Assembly: GCA_046732855.1 (NCBI GenBank)
Contig: JBKPNX010000198.1
Coordinates: 1-23,482 of the forward strand
Source: JBKPNX01 sp046732855
Lineage (GTDB): Bacteria; Pseudomonadota; Alphaproteobacteria; Geminicoccales; Geminicoccaceae
Direction: 5' to 3'
DNA: 23,482 nt
Positions 21,285-23,482 of the stretch are shown here, piece by piece. A model generated the notes under the pieces. The model did no database searches. It worked only from the letters and a program-made list of their open reading frames with translations, and had not been told where the DNA came from. Position 1 is the stretch's first letter. Each line of letters begins with the position of its first letter. Both the position numbers and the translations under genes were made by a program.

Positions 21285-23185
21285 CTCGCGCCTTCCTCTC
21301 GCAGACCAACTTCTCTGCCGGCGAGCTCGATCCGCGTATGCTCGGCCGCAGCGATCTGCGCTCGTTCGAGAACGGCGCCGCCAAGCTGCGCAACGTGGTG
21401 GTCGAGACGACGGGTGGCGTGCGGCGTCGCCCGGGCATGGCTTACGTCACGCCCGCCGCCGGACGCGGTCGCCTGGTCCACCTGGAGATCGGGCCCGGGC
21501 TCGCCTACCTGCTGGTCTTTTCCGACTTCCAGGTCGACGTCTACCGCGACGGCGTGCTGCGCGCGTCGGTGCTCACCCCGTGGGAAGAACAGCATCTTGC
21601 CCAGATTGCCTGGGCCCAGCTCGAGCACAGCCTGCTGGTCACCCATCCGGACATCCCGCCGCAGCAGTTAAAGTGCGAGAGCGACACGGTCTGGACGATC
21701 GCCCAATGGCAATTCGTCGAGATCGGCTCGCCGCCCGTCACGAGCGAGCCATTCGCCCGCTTCGCCGCATCCGATGTCGCAATGCAGTCCACCGCGACCA
21801 CCGGAACGGTCACGCTGAACACCTCCGCCGCGGTGTTCGTGGCCGAACACCTGGGCGGCCTCGTGCGGATGAAGGGCAAGCAGATCCAGCTGACCAACAT
21901 TCAGACGAGCACCCAGGCGGTCGGCCTCGTGCTGCAGACTCTAGACGACACCGGCCCCACCACGGATTGGGATGAGGTGGCGTTCAGCGACGCGCGCGGC
22001 TGGCCGGTCGCCGTGTCGTTCCACCAGGATCGCATGGTAATCGGCGGCTCGCGCGACCTGCCGAACAGCCTGTGGCTGTCCAAGACCGGCGATCACTTCA
22101 ATTTCGATGTCGGCGACGGCCTCGACGACGAGGCGATCGCGTTCCGCCTCGTCGACAACGACACCCCGGCGATCCGAGCGCTGATGTCCGGGCGCCACCT
22201 GCAGGTCTTCGCCAGCACGAGCGAGTGGGTGGTCACAGGTACGCCGCTCACGCCCACGAACATCCAGGTGCAGCGCCAGAGCCGCATCGGCTCGCCGCGC
22301 GACCGCCAGGTGCCGCCGCGCGACGTCGACGGCGCGACCTTGTTCGTCGCGCGGAGCGGCCATGAGGTGCGCGAGTTCCTGTTCGTCGATACGGAGCAGG
22401 CCTACCAGGCCGCTGACGTCGCTCTCCTCGCGGAGCATCTGGTGCGGAATCCGGTCGACCAAGCGTTCGATCACCGGCGGCGACTGTTCCTGATCGTCAA
22501 CGAGGACGGCACGCTCGCCACCATCGCGATCTATCGCAACGCCGAGATCGCCGCGTGGAGCCTCCAGGAGACCGCCGGGCGTGTGCTCTCGGTCGCGGTC
22601 GTCGGTGACCAGACGATGCTTCTGGTCGAGCGACCCGCCGGCGTGCAGATCGAGCAACTCGACGATCTGTTGATGGTCGATGCCGGGGTGCGGCTAAGCC
22701 AGTCACCGCAGGCGCTGGTGTGGGCCGGGCTTGATCATCTCGAGGGCCAAACGGTCGCCCTGATCGCGGATGGTCTGGTCCTGGAGCGTATCCCGGTGAC
22801 GGGCGGTCAGGTAGTGCTCGATGTCCCGGCCAGCGAGCTCGTGGTCGGGCTGCCCTACAGCCACGTCATCGAGCCCATGCCCGCCACGTTCGGCGCCGCG
22901 CGCGTCGGCGGGCTGGATCCCGTGTACCGGCCGGTGCGCGTCTCCCTGCGCCTGTTCGAAACCCAGGCACTGCACATCGACACCGGCGACGGCCTGCACG
23001 ACGTCCCCCTGCATACGATTGGCGGCGGTCCGACCGACCGCAGCCCGGACCCGTTCACCGGCGATCGCGCGCTGCGCGCGCTCGGCTGGCGGCGCGGCGC
23101 CGAGCAGCCGTCTTGGCGGATCGAGCAGGACACGCCGCTACCCTGCGGGCTGCTTTCTGCAACCACGGAAGTGAAGGTCAACTGA
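21281..23185 (+). CDS. Tail tubular protein B-like (T7 gp12-type) nozzle protein
   Basis: The 634-residue protein opens with the gp12-family pattern FLSQTNFSAGELDPRMLGRSDLRSFENGAAKLRNVVVETTGGVRRRPGMAYV (about 5-56). It continues with beta-propeller-like repeats, among them GWPVAVSFHQDRMVIGGSRDLPNSLWLSKTGDHFNF, LMSGRHLQVFASTSEWVVTG and VREFLFVDTEQAYQAADVALLAEHLV. T7 gp12 (794 residues) forms the tail nozzle; this one is somewhat shorter but seems complete. The start overlaps the gp11-like gene (ATGA), and the TGA stop overlaps the next ATG (TGATG), so the tail genes are translated as a chain. Confidence 0.88.
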   Translation: MTRAFLSQTNFSAGELDPRMLGRSDLRSFENGAAKLRNVVVETTGGVRRRPGMAYVTPAAGRGRLVHLEIGPGLAYLLVFSDFQVDVYRDGVLRASVLTPWEEQHLAQIAWAQLEHSLLVTHPDIPPQQLKCESDTVWTIAQWQFVEIGSPPVTSEPFARFAASDVAMQSTATTGTVTLNTSAAVFVAEHLGGLVRMKGKQIQLTNIQTSTQAVGLVLQTLDDTGPTTDWDEVAFSDARGWPVAVSFHQDRMVIGGSRDLPNSLWLSKTGDHFNFDVGDGLDDEAIAFRLVDNDTPAIRALMSGRHLQVFASTSEWVVTGTPLTPTNIQVQRQSRIGSPRDRQVPPRDVDGATLFVARSGHEVREFLFVDTEQAYQAADVALLAEHLVRNPVDQAFDHRRRLFLIVNEDGTLATIAIYRNAEIAAWSLQETAGRVLSVAVVGDQTMLLVERPAGVQIEQLDDLLMVDAGVRLSQSPQALVWAGLDHLEGQTVALIADGLVLERIPVTGGQVVLDVPASELVVGLPYSHVIEPMPATFGAARVGGLDPVYRPVRVSLRLFETQALHIDTGDGLHDVPLHTIGGGPTDRSPDPFTGDRALRALGWRRGAEQPSWRIEQDTPLPCGLLSATTEVKVN

Positions 23186-23441
23186 TGGGCGCGTTCACCA
23201 ACCTGGCTACTCTCGGCCTCAACTTCGCGCTGGCGCAGCAGGCTGCCCGGCAGGAGTCCGGCGAAATCAACCGCGAGCGGGATCGGCAGATCCGCGACAT
23301 CCAGGCGCGCAACGAGGAGGAGAGGCGGCAACAGCAGGAGGCATTGCGGCGCCGGCTCGCGGCGCAGCGCGCCCGCGCCGGAGCAGCCGGGGTCGGCGGC
23401 GGCGGTTCGGCCCAGGCCGTGCTGCGCGGCCTGACCGAGGA
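23185..23441 (+). CDS. Coiled-coil internal-virion-like protein (3' truncated by adapter)
   Basis: The gene begins at ATG 23185, overlapping the gp12-like stop, and is open for 85 codons up to the adapter. The product starts MGAFTNLATLGLNFALAQQAARQ, followed by a charged coiled coil (EINRERDRQIRDIQARNEEERRQQQEALRRRLAAQRARAGAAG) and GVGGGGSAQAVLRGLTE. Position after the tail tubular genes and the helical, Ala/Arg/Gln-rich make-up match the small internal virion proteins of T7-like phages (gp14-type), which are ejected ahead of the DNA. The assignment is tentative because the C-terminus is missing. Confidence 0.6.
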
Positions 23442-23482
23442 CTGTCTCTTATACACATCTCCGAGCCCACGAGACTGTGTTA
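23442..23482. other. Nextera transposase adapter read-through (artefact)
   Basis: CTGTCTCTTATACACATCT at 23442-23460 is the Tn5 mosaic-end adapter, and CCGAGCCCACGAGAC at 23461-23475 is the Nextera read-2 continuation. The last seven bases (TGTGTTA) look like the start of an index. These bases are not genomic; any coding frame across them, including minus-strand frames reading MYKRQ or MCIRD, is an artefact. Confidence 0.98.

Noticed and set aside
23178..23470. Minus-strand open frames starting MYKRQ and MGSEMCIRD at the right end
   Set aside because: Their first residues are translated from Nextera adapter, and the rest is antisense to the coiled-coil virion gene.

Overview
This is a GC-rich bacterial contig, most likely from an alphaproteobacterium. 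The reasons are a release-factor-1 gene downstream of hisS, an S24-type regulator of a kind I associate with alphaproteobacteria, and a gene set resembling the ceramide locus of Caulobacter. The 3' end is artificial: from about 23442 the sequence is Nextera transposase adapter, so biology stops near 23441. The 5' end cuts into a Gly/His-rich gene.

Left part (1-3555), housekeeping: the end of a Gly/His-rich protein, then prfA and hisS, both on the minus strand. Between them lie a small plus-strand ABM-fold monooxygenase gene and the frameshifted remains of a small coiled-coil/membrane protein gene on the minus strand.

Middle part (3827-10999), lipid locus: two converging operons whose ends are 9 bp apart. 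The plus-strand operon encodes a metallophosphoesterase, an LCB5/diacylglycerol-kinase-type lipid kinase and a nucleotidyltransferase-like protein that resembles Tam41 (CDP-diacylglycerol synthase). The minus-strand operon encodes a fatty acyl-AMP ligase, an SDR reductase/epimerase, an acyl carrier protein and a serine-palmitoyltransferase-type alpha-oxoamine synthase. Together they look like a ceramide (sphingolipid) pathway: the acyl chain is activated and loaded on a dedicated ACP, condensed with an amino acid and reduced, and the lipid is then phosphorylated and given an anionic headgroup. The acyltransferase that finishes ceramide is not in the window.

Intergenic region (11000-11427): no protein gene is apparent. 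It holds a perfect rho-independent terminator on the plus strand with no gene in front of it. Two copies of the anti-Shine-Dalgarno motif CCTCCCTG lie just upstream, so a small RNA gene is proposed.

Right part (11428-23441), T7-like (podoviral) virion module: an S24/LexA-like regulator that has lost both catalytic residues (minus), then on the plus strand a possible permuted papain-fold protein, portal, Bbp19-like protein, scaffold, a small beta-rich protein, a tandem-LamG protein, a beta-helix tailspike, major capsid protein, an 89-residue protein, a secreted small protein, tail tubular proteins A and B, and a truncated coiled-coil internal-virion-like protein. Two near-identical 18-bp operator-like palindromes (12181-12198 and 12827-12844) sit on promoter elements flanking the first phage gene and suggest one regulator controls the module. 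No integrase, terminase, polymerase or lysis gene is visible.

Start sites were chosen from family N-termini and Shine-Dalgarno spacing. No similarity search was run, so family assignments rest on motif recognition.
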